A stretch of DNA of 64,000 nucleotides. Origin: Prevotella sp. CAG:1185. Lineage in GTDB: Bacteria; Bacteroidota; Bacteroidia; Bacteroidales; Bacteroidaceae. Shown here in pieces: positions 10,691 through 18,905 of the stretch. The stretch covers positions 34,607 to 98,606 of the forward strand of contig HF992589.1 in assembly GCA_000436695.1 (NCBI GenBank), written 5' to 3'. Both the position numbers and the translations under genes were made by a program. Position 1 is the first letter of the stretch; each line of letters begins with the position of its first letter. The notes under the pieces are model-generated. The model was not told the DNA's origin. It did no database searches and saw only the letters and a program-made list of their open reading frames with translations.

Positions 10691-11194
10691 ATGTCATTAA
10701 TAACACCTGATTTTGGCTTGTTATTTTGGATGACGATTGTGTTTCTGATTGTTCTTGGCATTGTTGGAAAGTTTGGCTTTAAAGTAATTGTCAAGATGGT
10801 CAATGATCGTAAAGATTATATTGACAGCAGTCTTCAAAAAGCACATGAGGCAAACGAAAAATTGGCTAATATCAAAGTTGAAAGCGATGCACTTTTGCAG
10901 GAAGCACGCGAGCGTCAGGCCGTAATTTTAAAGGAGGCTGCCGCAACACGTGATGCTATCGTTGAAAAGGCACAAGACAAAGCTCATGAAGAAAGTAACC
11001 GATTGCTTACTGAAGCTAAGGTTGAAATTGAGAATCAAAAACAAGCTGCCGTTAGCGATATACGCAAACAAGTTGCAACGTTAAGTGTTGGAATTGCTGA
11101 GAAAATTTTGCGAGAGAAGCTCGGTGATGAAAAGACACAGATGGATTTGATTGAACGTATGCTGGATGAAATTTCTTTGTCTAATAAAAAATAG
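10691..11194 (+). CDS. atpF: ATP synthase Fo subunit b
   Basis: This 167-residue peripheral-stalk subunit has one N-terminal membrane helix (about residues 7-28) followed by a long charged, alanine-rich helical region (about 35-165) that would form the coiled-coil stator. Length and architecture match AtpF. It stands between atpE and atpH and binds delta at the top of F1. Confidence 0.94.
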   Translation: MSLITPDFGLLFWMTIVFLIVLGIVGKFGFKVIVKMVNDRKDYIDSSLQKAHEANEKLANIKVESDALLQEARERQAVILKEAAATRDAIVEKAQDKAHEESNRLLTEAKVEIENQKQAAVSDIRKQVATLSVGIAEKILREKLGDEKTQMDLIERMLDEISLSNKK

Positions 11195-11199
11195 TTAAT

Positions 11200-11733
11200 A
11201 TGGATTTAGGATTAATATCGGTAAGATATGCTCGGGCCTTGCTTAAGGCAAGCTTGGAGGCAAAACTTGAAGATAGAGTTTACAGTGAGATGCAGACTTT
11301 ATCCCAAAGTTATATTAAAGTTCCTGATTTTAGGTTTACGATAGATAATCCCATGTTCTCTAAAAAGCGCAAAAAAGAATTATTTATAATTGCTTTAGGT
11401 GGAGATCCTTGTAAGTTGACTGACGTCTTTATTGATTTGGTCTTAAAAGAGGAACGTGAGAACATGATGCAGTTCATTGCAAATTCATATATTACATTAT
11501 ATAGGAAAAACAAGAATTTAATCCGAGCAAAACTTTTAACTGCAACAGCCGTTTCTCCTTCTACGGAGCAACGGCTTAAGCAGTTGGTGGAAAGTAAGAC
11601 AAATGGAATTGTAGAATTTGAGACTGAGATTAAACCTGAAATTCTTGGAGGTTTCATTATTGAATATGATACTTATAGAATGGATGTTAGTGTAAAGTCA
11701 CAATTAAATTCTATTTTGTCACAGCTTAAGTAA
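11200..11733 (+). CDS. atpH: ATP synthase F1 delta subunit
   Basis: This 177-residue delta (OSCP-like) subunit attaches the b stalk to alpha. The helical N-terminal domain begins [13 protein letters not shown]. The conserved C-terminal segment [27 protein letters not shown] matches the family GG[FI] motif region. It starts 5 nt after atpF ends. Confidence 0.93.
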   Translation: MDLGLISVRYARALLKASLEAKLEDRVYSEMQTLSQSYIKVPDFRFTIDNPMFSKKRKKELFIIALGGDPCKLTDVFIDLVLKEERENMMQFIANSYITLYRKNKNLIRAKLLTATAVSPSTEQRLKQLVESKTNGIVEFETEIKPEILGGFIIEYDTYRMDVSVKSQLNSILSQLK

Positions 11734-11749
11734 TAAAATTAATTGTAAT

Positions 11750-13336
11750 ATGTCAGATAAAATTAAACCAAGCGAAGTATCTCAAGTTCTTTTGGAACAA
11801 CTTAAAGGGATTAATGATAGCGCAAAGTTTGATGAAGTAGGTTCTGTCCTTCAAGTAAGCGATGGTGTTGCACGAATCTATGGCTTACGTAATGCTGAAG
11901 CAAATGAACTTCTTGAATTTGAAAATGGAACTATGGCTATTGTCATGAACCTTGAGGAGGACAATGTTGGTTGTGTGCTACTAGGCCCTACATCAGAAAT
12001 AAAGGAGGGAATGTTAGTTAAGCGTACAAAGCGAATTGCCAGTATAAAGGTTAATGACAATATGTTAGGAAGAGTCATAAATCCTTTGGGTCAGGCTATA
12101 GATGGTAAAGGTGATATTGATTTGACTGATTCTTTTGAAATGCCGTTGGATCGTAAGGCTCCAGGTGTGATTTATCGTCAGCCTGTTAAGGAGCCTCTAC
12201 AGACCGGACTAAAGGCGGTTGATTCTATGATACCTATTGGTAGAGGTCAGCGTGAGCTTATTATTGGTGACCGCCAGACTGGAAAAACAGCTATTGCTGT
12301 TGATACAATCATAAACCAAAAAAGTTTTTATGATGCAGGTAAGCCCGTCTATTGTATATATGTTGCTATAGGTCAGAAGGCATCAACTGTTGCAGCATTA
12401 GTTTCTACCTTAAAGGAACATGGTGCTATGCCGTATACTATAGTAGTGGCAGCTACAGCTGCTGATCCTGCGGCTATGCAGTATTATGCTCCTTTCGCAG
12501 GTGCTGCTATTGGTGAATATTTTAGAGATCGTGGATATTCTGCATTGGTCGTTTATGATGATTTGTCTAAACAAGCTGTTGCTTACCGTGAAGTTTCACT
12601 TATCTTACGTCGCCCTTCTGGTCGTGAAGCTTATCCTGGAGATGTGTTCTATTTGCATAGTCGTCTGTTGGAACGTGCTGCACGAATTAATGATCAGCAA
12701 GAGGTTGCAGAGAATATGAATGATTTACCTGAGTGCATGAAGGGACATGTCAAAGGTGGTGGTTCGTTAACGGCTTTGCCAATAATTGAAACTCAGGCTG
12801 GTGACGTTTCTGCATACATTCCTACTAATGTTATTTCTATCACTGATGGTCAGATTTATCTTGAAACAGATTTGTTTAACCAAGGATTTAGACCAGCGAT
12901 TAATGTTGGTATTTCTGTTAGCCGTGTAGGTGGTTCTGCTCAGATTAAGAGTATGAAGAAGGTTGCGGGAACGTTAAAGATAGACCAGGCTCAGTATAGA
13001 GAATTGGAGTCGTTCTCTAAATTCTCAAGTGATATGGATGCTGTAACTGCAATGACACTTGATAGAGGTCGTAAGAATAATCAACTTTTGATACAGCCGC
13101 AGTATAGCCCTATGCCAGTAGGTGAGCAAGTTGCCATTCTTTATTGCGGAACTCATGGTCTTATGCACGATGTACCGGTAGAAAAGGTTCGTGAGTGTCA
13201 GGATTCTTTCTTGGATAAAATGCGTTCTTCTCATGAAGATATTTTAGATGCATTATCAAAAGGAAAGATAGATGATCAGATAACTACAACCATAGAGTCT
13301 GTTATGGCAGATATTGCAGGTCAATATAAAAAATAG
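11750..13336 (+). CDS. atpA: ATP synthase F1 alpha subunit
   Basis: This 528-residue regulatory/non-catalytic nucleotide-binding subunit has Walker A GDRQTGKT at 173-180. It also has the conserved [25 protein letters not shown] region and SRVGGSAQ near the C-terminal domain. The length is slightly above E. coli AtpA (513). It follows delta by 16 nt and is followed by gamma after 7 nt. Confidence 0.98.
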   Translation: MSDKIKPSEVSQVLLEQLKGINDSAKFDEVGSVLQVSDGVARIYGLRNAEANELLEFENGTMAIVMNLEEDNVGCVLLGPTSEIKEGMLVKRTKRIASIKVNDNMLGRVINPLGQAIDGKGDIDLTDSFEMPLDRKAPGVIYRQPVKEPLQTGLKAVDSMIPIGRGQRELIIGDRQTGKTAIAVDTIINQKSFYDAGKPVYCIYVAIGQKASTVAALVSTLKEHGAMPYTIVVAATAADPAAMQYYAPFAGAAIGEYFRDRGYSALVVYDDLSKQAVAYREVSLILRRPSGREAYPGDVFYLHSRLLERAARINDQQEVAENMNDLPECMKGHVKGGGSLTALPIIETQAGDVSAYIPTNVISITDGQIYLETDLFNQGFRPAINVGISVSRVGGSAQIKSMKKVAGTLKIDQAQYRELESFSKFSSDMDAVTAMTLDRGRKNNQLLIQPQYSPMPVGEQVAILYCGTHGLMHDVPVEKVRECQDSFLDKMRSSHEDILDALSKGKIDDQITTTIESVMADIAGQYKK

Positions 13337-13343
13337 TTGATTT

Positions 13344-14312
13344 ATGCCGTCACTTAAGGAAATAAAGAATCGTATATCATCTGTTAATAGCACTCGTAAA
13401 ATAACGAGTGCTATGAAGATGGTTGCGTCGTCAAAATTGCATCATGCTCAAATCATGATAGGGAACATGCTTCCGTATGAGTCTATGTTGGAGCATATTC
13501 TTAAAGCATTTTTGGCCTCTGAAGTTGATGCGACAACAGTTTATAATACAGTACGTCCGATAAAAAAAGTTGCTCTTGTAGTATATTCATCTAACAGTAG
13601 CTTATGTGGTGGTTTTAATGCAAATGTTATTAAAGCCATGCAACAGACTGTTGATAAATATCAGCGTTTAGTAGGTTTGGATAATATTGTGATTTATCCT
13701 ATAGGACGAAAGATTGCTGAGAAAGTGACAAAACTTGGCTTTAACTGTGGTGGAGATTTTTCAGAAATTGCGGATAAGCCAGATTTACATAAGTGCATCG
13801 AGCTTGCGGATATACTCTCGCAGAAATTTTTGGATGGTGAGTACGATCATATTGAAATGATTTATCATCATTTTAAAAGTGCAGGCTCACAAATCTTGAC
13901 TCAAAAAACATTCTTGCCAATTAATATACAAGATGAATTGGATTTTGATGATGAGAGAGATTTAACATCTAATATAGCAACATTAGAGGCACAAGAATAT
14001 TTACGTAAAAAAGGTAAGACTTCATCAAATGAGAAGGAAGCTGCAAAGCCGCTTAATGATAATTTTATTGTTGAGCCTGATATGGAATCAGTGTTATGTT
14101 CACTTATCCCTAAGTTATCTCATTTAATGATTTATACAGCTTTGCTTGATAGTAACGCTAGTGAACATGCAGCCCGTATGGTTGCAATGCAAACAGCTAC
14201 CGATAATGCGGATGAACTTCTGCGTGATTTGAGTTTGCAATATAATAAGAGTCGTCAGCAAGCTATTACTAATGAATTGCTTGATATTGTTGGTGGTTCA
14301 GTTAATTCATAA
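13344..14312 (+). CDS. atpG: ATP synthase F1 gamma subunit
   Basis: This 322-residue central stalk subunit has conserved ends: an N-terminal helix IKNRISSVNSTRKITSAMKMVASSKL and a C-terminal helix with MVAMQTATDNADELL. It is about 35 residues longer than E. coli gamma. The extra charged segment lies around 200-240, as in other Bacteroidales. It is the last gene of the operon; a strong terminator follows 20 nt later. Confidence 0.95.
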   Translation: MPSLKEIKNRISSVNSTRKITSAMKMVASSKLHHAQIMIGNMLPYESMLEHILKAFLASEVDATTVYNTVRPIKKVALVVYSSNSSLCGGFNANVIKAMQQTVDKYQRLVGLDNIVIYPIGRKIAEKVTKLGFNCGGDFSEIADKPDLHKCIELADILSQKFLDGEYDHIEMIYHHFKSAGSQILTQKTFLPINIQDELDFDDERDLTSNIATLEAQEYLRKKGKTSSNEKEAAKPLNDNFIVEPDMESVLCSLIPKLSHLMIYTALLDSNASEHAARMVAMQTATDNADELLRDLSLQYNKSRQQAITNELLDIVGGSVNS

Positions 14313-14332
14313 TTGTGCTTCCGCCTTAATAT

Positions 14333-14366
14333 AAAAGAGGCTAACACAACCGTGTTAGCCTCTTTT
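14333..14366 (+). terminator. Terminator of the ATP synthase operon
   Basis: A perfect 15-bp stem, aaaagaggctaacac (14333-14347), has the loop aacc and a matching arm (14352-14366) ending in a T run. The matching A and T tracts would let it work in both directions. It marks the left edge of the accessory island. Confidence 0.93.
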
Positions 14367-14419
14367 TATTATTTTATTGTTATAGAATCTGTTCACCCGA
14401 TAAACTAAGGGGAGTTATG

Positions 14420-15347
14420 TGTATACTTTTGTAAGTCTGAAAAGGAAGAATTTAATATCCTTTACTCCTCTGAGAAGCAGTCCTGAATGCCTTGATTTTA
14501 GCATTGAATGATTCAGCGAAGGTATTTGTGGCTTTTCACGAAGAAATTCTGCACCTCGTTATCATGCTCATATAGGTTGGCAGCTATTACAATAAAGCTC
14601 TTGAATCCGGAATTGTTCACTTATTCATACCAGCGCGTAAGCTACAGCCTAGCAGCATCCTTAATGGCGTTCCTGGAGAATATCATACTAAGTGAATGTG
14701 TTAGCGAATACGCTTCTTTTAAATCCGGGTATATTTCAAAGAGCACCTTTGCTCTTTGTCTCTGACTTTCTGGCAATTTATCCTGCCGGCTTAAAAAACA
14801 GGTTTCTGCTGCGTGCAAGCAGTTGCTTTGGTGTGTCCCGTTTGTCAGTACGATGTGAGTGTATGTCTTTTCTATGCATTTGGCTTTATCCCTGTTATCC
14901 GTCTCTGCCTGGATTGCATCCCATCTGAGGGCGATGCGTATCTCCTAAAAGCGTCACAGGCAAGTTTCTGTATATGAAAGCGGCCAATAGTCCGTATGGC
15001 ATTTGGAAAACAGCATCTGGCTATGATCCGCATGGAATTTGACATACCTATCATAAGTATCTTGTTCTCGTCAATACGCATAACTACCTCTATAACTGTG
15101 CCGACAGACATACGCCTTTATGATGGCTATGATAGTCCCTTTGCCTCCGCGTGATGTATGGTTGGTGACAATTGTATACAATTCATCGTTGCTTGGAACA
15201 GTCTCTTCAATACATAGGCTTTCACGCATGTTTTCAGGGAAGACAAGCCATTCCTATGCGTAGAATAGTTCCGGCCATTCACGATAGCCGCTCAATATCT
15301 CCTTCTATTGCTTTTCAAACGTATCGCCGTTTATGTGGTAAAATTGG
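14420..15347 (-). pseudogene. ISAon1-like transposase ORF B (broken)
   Basis: Minus-strand translation gives fragments in all three frames that line up with the DDE transposase of ISAon1/ISL3-like elements. They include EWLVFPENMRESLCIEE, NDELYTIVTNHTSRGGKGT, FPNAIRTIGRFHIQKLA and RIALRWDAIQAETDN. In-frame stops occur at 15305-15307 and 15254-15256. A frame change occurs before and after the FPNA..RFHIQKLA block, and more stops lie in the last third. A segment between GKGT and the FPNA block is also shorter than I would expect. No full-length product can be made. Start and end are approximate. Confidence 0.78.
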
Positions 15348-15582
15348 TCAAGCGAACGGGAGGTCGTAGGACTCCTCTCCATACACATCTTTTAAAAAAG
15401 CCGCAAACTCTTTCGAGTAGCGGGTTCCTTCTTCCTTGACATCATCATAGGGAGCCGTAAAGCATTTGCCCGTACGGAGGTCTTTCCACCTGCGACGTCT
15501 CACAATCAGGTCTACAGCCTTGTCACGGATCGGAAAGTCACGGACGGTAACAGGAGATAGAAATCCTTTGGATTCTATATTC

Positions 15583-15817
15583 ACGTGAGTTCGGCATAAG
15601 AGAATGTTGTTATAATACTACGTCAAGCGGTCAGCTGCTAACCGTCATTCCGGGCATAGACCCGGAATCCAGTGTCATCAGCGTGATTATTCTTATGTTT
15701 CAGTACTGGATTCCGCGTCTATGCGCGGAATGACAGTTACCAACAGACTATTTGAAATACAAAGATGTACGAATAATTTAATTTCAAATGATGATTATTC
15801 TTATACCGAACTCACGT
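15583..15817. mobile_element. 235-bp MITE-like element with 18-bp inverted ends
   Basis: The ends acgtgagttcggcataag (15583-15600) and cttataccgaactcacgt (15800-15817) are inverted repeats with one mismatch. The element is flanked by a 7-bp direct repeat, tatattc (15576-15582 and 15818-15824), a clean target site duplication. It encodes no protein, so it would depend on a transposase supplied elsewhere. It interrupts transposase ORF A and contains an internal long hairpin. The family is not recognised. Confidence 0.88.
15644..15734. repeat. Imperfect 30-bp inverted repeat inside the MITE
   Basis: Arms at 15644-15673 (starting gtcattccgggcatagaccc) and 15705-15734 match in inverse orientation at 28 of 30 positions. 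Pairing continues outward weakly (taac/gtta). The spacer is 31 nt. It would form a strong hairpin in RNA or single-stranded DNA and resembles dispersed palindromic repeats. Confidence 0.85.
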
Positions 15818-16024
15818 TATATTCGGATCATTGACATACTCTGCGGAAGCGATTTCGTCCGAATGGATGAATAGCGTTTCTGCATTACTTTCTACTTTTA
15901 CTACTGTAAAACGAGATAAGATATTGGATGGCAGCATGAAGCTTACCAAAGACTCTAACATTGAATTTTCCATTATGCAAAGATAAGATTTTTTTCTTTC
16001 TTTCCCCACTATTTATCGGGTGAG

Positions 16025-16078
16025 CCCATTAAATTTCTACTGCCCCCCTTAAACACGGGGCAGTAGAAATTTAATGGG
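16025..16078. repeat. Perfect 22-bp stem-loop next to the IS right end
   Basis: Arms 16025-16046 and 16057-16078 are perfect inverted copies of a sequence containing attaaatttctactgcccc. The 10-nt spacer is ccttaaacac. The left arm starts directly at the IS right end. A third copy of the 19-bp core occurs at 18664-18682 on the far side of dnaX. Confidence 0.9.
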
Positions 16079-16103
16079 GATATGTTTTTCGTTCAAATTG
16101 AAG

Positions 16104-16111
16104 TATCTTTG
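16104..16111 (+). promoter_or_regulatory. Probable -7 promoter element for dnaX
   Basis: TATCTTTG fits the Bacteroidetes -7 consensus TAnnTTTG. It lies 94 nt before the dnaX ATG. No good TTTG is seen at the expected upstream spacing. Confidence 0.45.
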
Positions 16112-16205
16112 TACCCAGATAATCCTTATCACGGCAATAAATGCAAGAATGACTTGACTAATCTGCACGATACGGGACTTTATCTCTGCATTGATTTTTT
16201 ATATT

Positions 16206-18038
16206 ATGAAAGAATATATCGTTTCTGCGCGCAAATACAGACCTATGACCTTTGACTCGGTTGTGGGACAGACGGCGCTTACCACTACGCTGAAGAATGC
16301 CGTTAAGAGCGGTAAGCTGGCTCATGCTTACCTGTTCTGCGGACCTAGAGGCGTGGGTAAGACTACATGCGCACGTATCTTTGCCAAGGCTATTAACTGT
16401 CAGCACCCTACCGAAGACGGCGAGGCATGCAACGAGTGCGAGAGCTGCAAGGCGTTTAACGAACAGCGCTCGTTCAACATCTTTGAACTCGACGCGGCAA
16501 GCAACAACTCGGTGGAGAACATCAAGGCGCTGATGGAACAGACCAGAATACCGCCGCAGGTGGGTAAATATAAGGTGTTTATCATCGACGAGGTGCACAT
16601 GCTGTCAACGGCGGCGTTTAACGCTTTTCTGAAGACACTGGAGGAACCGCCTGCACACGTTATATTTATTCTCGCAACGACAGAGAAGCACAAGATTCTG
16701 CCTACTATCATTTCGCGCTGTCAGATCTACGACTTTGAACGCATGACGGTGCCTAACATCATCAACCACCTGAAGATGGTGGCAGAGAAGGAAGGCATAA
16801 CATACGAGGAGGAGGCGCTGAACGTGATAGCCGAGAAGGCTGACGGCGGAATGAGAGACGCGCTGTCGGTGTTTGACCAGGCAGCAAGTTTCTGTCAGGG
16901 CAACATCACTTATAAAAAGGTGATTGAAGACCTGAACGTGCTCGACGCCGACAACTACTTTAACATCATCGACCTGTGTCTGCAGAACAAGGCTGCCGAC
17001 GTGATGGTGCTGCTGAACAACATCATCAACAAGGGCTTTGACGGCGGACACCTGATTAACGGACTGGCTGTGCACGTGCGCAACGTGATGATGGCAAAGG
17101 ACGAGGAGACGCTGCCACTGCTGCAGGCAAGCAAGACGCAGACGGAGAAATATAAGGCGCAGGCTGAGAAATGCAGTGCCAAATTCTTGTATAAGGCGCT
17201 GCGCATAATCAACGACTGCGACATAAACTACCGCCAGAGCAGTAACAAGCGACTGCTGGTGGAGCTGACGCTGATAGAGATAGCGCAGATAACTCAGCCT
17301 GACGACGAGGGTGCTGCCTCGGGGCGCTGCCCTAAGAGACTGAAATCCCTGTTTAAGAGACTTATGGGCGAAAGGCCAAAGGCGGCTATGCAGGTGGCCG
17401 CGGCCGAGCCTTCTGTTAACCGCCGCACGGCTATTGCTAAGCATAATGCCGAGAGGGCGGCTGAAACTGTTGTTGCCGGAAATGAAGGCAACGGCGTGAG
17501 TGACAGCGGAAACAACGGTAGCACACAACAGGGCAGTCAGCCGGTGATACCGTCGAATCTGCGTAACCTGAAGCTTGGCAGCATCGGCAAAACGTTTGCC
17601 AACCTGAGACGTAAGAACGAGGAGCCGCAGATGGTGGCGGAACAGGACGTCGAGGTGGTTGACAACGGTGAGCGTAACGTGTTCACCGAAGACGAGATGC
17701 TGACGCAATGGGTGGGTATGTGTAACCGTATGCCGCAACAGATGACGGGCATAGCGGCGCGCATGAAGAACATGACGCCAACGATAAAGGAGTTTCCGCA
17801 TATCGAGGTGGTGGTAGACAACGAGATTCTGCTCGAAGACATGAACAAGATTAAGGGCAGAATACGCAACACACTGATAAAGGCGCTGCGCAACAGCAGT
17901 ATAACGCTGACGCTACGACTGGCAAAGCCGGAGGAGATAAAGCGCATACCGACAAACCGCGAACGCTTCGACGAACTGAAAAACACGAACAAGGCATTCG
18001 AGAAACTCAGCGAGATACTGGGGCTGGAGGTGAGCTAG
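16206..18038 (+). CDS. dnaX: DNA polymerase III subunit gamma/tau
   Basis: This 610-residue clamp-loader ATPase loads the sliding clamp during replication. Family motifs are clear: ARKYRPMTFDSVVGQ at the start, Walker A GPRGVGKTT, the zinc-binding Cys set (CQHPTEDGEACNECESC), DEVHMLS, and the arginine-finger region ISRCQIYDF. The ATG at 16206 is chosen because a longer frame begins only at a TTG five codons upstream and the family begins MKEYIVSARKYRP. Base use is strikingly different from the neighbours: codons end in G or C, with GC around 55 to 60 percent in samples, against a clearly AT-rich background. It lies between an IS remnant and several inverted repeats, which suggests acquisition from a higher-GC relative or, less likely, an assembly join. 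Confidence 0.93.
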   Translation: MKEYIVSARKYRPMTFDSVVGQTALTTTLKNAVKSGKLAHAYLFCGPRGVGKTTCARIFAKAINCQHPTEDGEACNECESCKAFNEQRSFNIFELDAASNNSVENIKALMEQTRIPPQVGKYKVFIIDEVHMLSTAAFNAFLKTLEEPPAHVIFILATTEKHKILPTIISRCQIYDFERMTVPNIINHLKMVAEKEGITYEEEALNVIAEKADGGMRDALSVFDQAASFCQGNITYKKVIEDLNVLDADNYFNIIDLCLQNKAADVMVLLNNIINKGFDGGHLINGLAVHVRNVMMAKDEETLPLLQASKTQTEKYKAQAEKCSAKFLYKALRIINDCDINYRQSSNKRLLVELTLIEIAQITQPDDEGAASGRCPKRLKSLFKRLMGERPKAAMQVAAAEPSVNRRTAIAKHNAERAAETVVAGNEGNGVSDSGNNGSTQQGSQPVIPSNLRNLKLGSIGKTFANLRRKNEEPQMVAEQDVEVVDNGERNVFTEDEMLTQWVGMCNRMPQQMTGIAARMKNMTPTIKEFPHIEVVVDNEILLEDMNKIKGRIRNTLIKALRNSSITLTLRLAKPEEIKRIPTNRERFDELKNTNKAFEKLSEILGLEVS

Positions 18039-18156
18039 GAAAAGTCAAATGTCTATGTATATGTTAGGAGTTAAGGAGTTATGAAGTTAAGAAGAAGTTC
18101 CTTGAGCATAGCGAAAAAAGACGTATGCCTTGAGGGGTATTACTCTTTGGAGTTAT

Positions 18157-18346
18157 AGTAGTTAAAGGAGTTATCGCCAACAAGTTGGCTAGGAGTTAGA
18201 GTCATATGTCTTGCTATGACAAAATCTGCCGGAATTTAATATAAATATTTTTCTATCTTGTCGCAAGCACTACGTTACATTGGCTATTGACTTCTTCGCT
18301 GCGATCAAGAAGCTTCTCCCTGTAAACGATAACTCCTTTAACTACT
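18157..18346. repeat. Perfect 20-bp inverted repeat, 190-bp span
   Basis: agtagttaaaggagttatcg (18157-18176) recurs inverted at 18327-18346 with no mismatch. Inside, catatgtcttg and caagacatttg also pair partly. Short ggagtta repeats lie just upstream (18068-18090 and 18189). The segment looks like a non-coding MITE-like relic between dnaX and tRNA-Arg. No open frame is convincing here. Confidence 0.8.
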
Positions 18347-18451
18347 AATGAAAAGCCACAAGACATTTGGATTTTTCACTATTCACTTTTCACTGTTCTC
18401 TTTCGTAATACGCTTTTAACTTTTCACTTAAACATGCTCATAGTGACGCAA

Positions 18452-18562
18452 TGTAGGGACGTACCCTAGGTGCGTCCACCTTTCATTTATCATTTTGTTA
18501 TACTGTAAATCATTAAAATACAGGGGATTATCAGTTGGACGCACCTGGGGTACGTCCCTACA
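18452..18562. repeat. 27-bp inverted repeat, 111-bp span
   Basis: Arms 18452-18478 (starting tgtagggacgtaccctaggt) and 18536-18562 match inversely at 26 of 27 positions around a 57-nt AT-rich centre. Each arm also contains a short internal palindrome. This is typical of a short mobile or dispersed palindromic repeat. No gene is present. Confidence 0.85.
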
Positions 18563-18663
18563 ATGACCTAGAGAAACGCTGTTTAATTTTTACTTTTTAA
18601 TTTTTAACTGCGCGTTGCGCTCAGCGCCTACTTTTCACGTTGGCAAGCCATAAGTTTTTGATT

Positions 18664-18682
18664 ATTAAATTTCTACTGCCCC
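18664..18682. repeat. Third copy of the 19-bp motif flanking dnaX
   Basis: attaaatttctactgcccc is identical to 16028-16046 and inverted relative to 16057-16075. The inverted pair 16057-16075 and 18664-18682 encloses dnaX in a 2.6-kb segment. Confidence 0.85.
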
Positions 18683-18713
18683 ACTAAATTTTCGTCTATT
18701 TTGAGTTAATACA

Positions 18714-18745
18714 ACAAAAAAAGGAACTGTTTTTAGCAGTTCCTT
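18714..18745 (-). terminator. Terminator of tRNA-Arg
   Basis: Read on the minus strand, aaggaactg pairs with cagttcctt (18737-18745 with 18721-18729) around a 7-nt loop, followed by a run of seven T. It lies just downstream of the tRNA. Confidence 0.88.
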
Positions 18746-18751
18746 CTTGTG

Positions 18752-18825
18752 TGATCCCGACAGGATTCAAACCTGTAACCTTCTGATCCGTAGTCAGATG
18801 CTCTATTCAGTTGAGCCACGGGACC
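18752..18825 (-). tRNA. tRNA-Arg (ACG)
   Basis: The 74-nt cloverleaf on the minus strand has acceptor stem ggtcccg/cgggatc, discriminator A, anticodon loop ctacgga (anticodon ACG) and T-loop ggtttgaatcc. The CCA end is not encoded. It ends in a strong terminator and marks the right edge of the accessory island. Confidence 0.95.
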
Positions 18826-18845
18826 ATCCTTTTGCAAATGCAGTG

Positions 18846-18875
18846 CAAAGGTACACATTTTTTTGTTACTGCAAA
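18846..18875 (-). promoter_or_regulatory. Promoter of tRNA-Arg
   Basis: On the minus strand, TTTG (18872-18875), an 18-nt spacer and TACCTTTG (18846-18853) fit the Bacteroidetes promoter. The start would be some 14 nt before the mature tRNA 5-prime end. Confidence 0.7.
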
Positions 18876-18905
18876 AATATTTGCCCTATTTTTCAAGAAA
18901 AATTT

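Larger units (their letters stand above)
15348..15973 (-). pseudogene. ISAon1-like transposase N-terminal ORF A, split by an insertion
   Basis: The N-terminal part (15973 down to 15818) starts at an ATG and reads MENSMLESLVSFMLPSN and on to EYVNDPNI. The C-terminal part (15582 down to 15348) resumes at NIESKGFLSPVTVRDFPIR and contains RRRRWKDLRTGK and EGTRYSKEFAAFLK, the signature of the ISAon1 N-terminal protein. Removing the 235-bp element and one 7-bp repeat restores one open frame across NIES. This shows that ORF A was intact when the smaller element inserted. Confidence 0.85.
14391..16024 (-). mobile_element. Decayed ISAon1-like insertion sequence
   Basis: Inverted ends are visible: left tcacccgataaa (within 14391-14414) and right tttatcgggtga (within 16003-16024). 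The 12-bp core is identical, the next four positions differ, and gggga matches again inside. The element is about 1.63 kb. The minus strand carries two transposase ORFs in the order seen in ISAon1-type elements. ORF A is split by a smaller element and ORF B is broken by stops and frameshifts, so the element is inactive. No clear flanking target duplication was found. Family assignment is from recalled protein motifs. Confidence 0.8.

Noticed and set aside
14508..15369. Plus-strand frames within the IS region
   Set aside because: They are antisense to recognisable transposase fragments on the minus strand.
16605..17801. 398-codon open frame on the minus strand opposite dnaX
   Set aside because: It is antisense to a complete DnaX with all motifs. 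GC-rich coding DNA gives long antisense frames, and the peptide is His/Val/Leu-rich without any domain.
16297..17992. Several other shorter frames overlapping dnaX on both strands
   Set aside because: Same cause: shadows of the GC-rich dnaX reading frame.
14391..18690. Whole island as a defence or toxin-antitoxin locus
   Set aside because: Its only intact gene is dnaX; other content is transposase debris and non-coding repeats.
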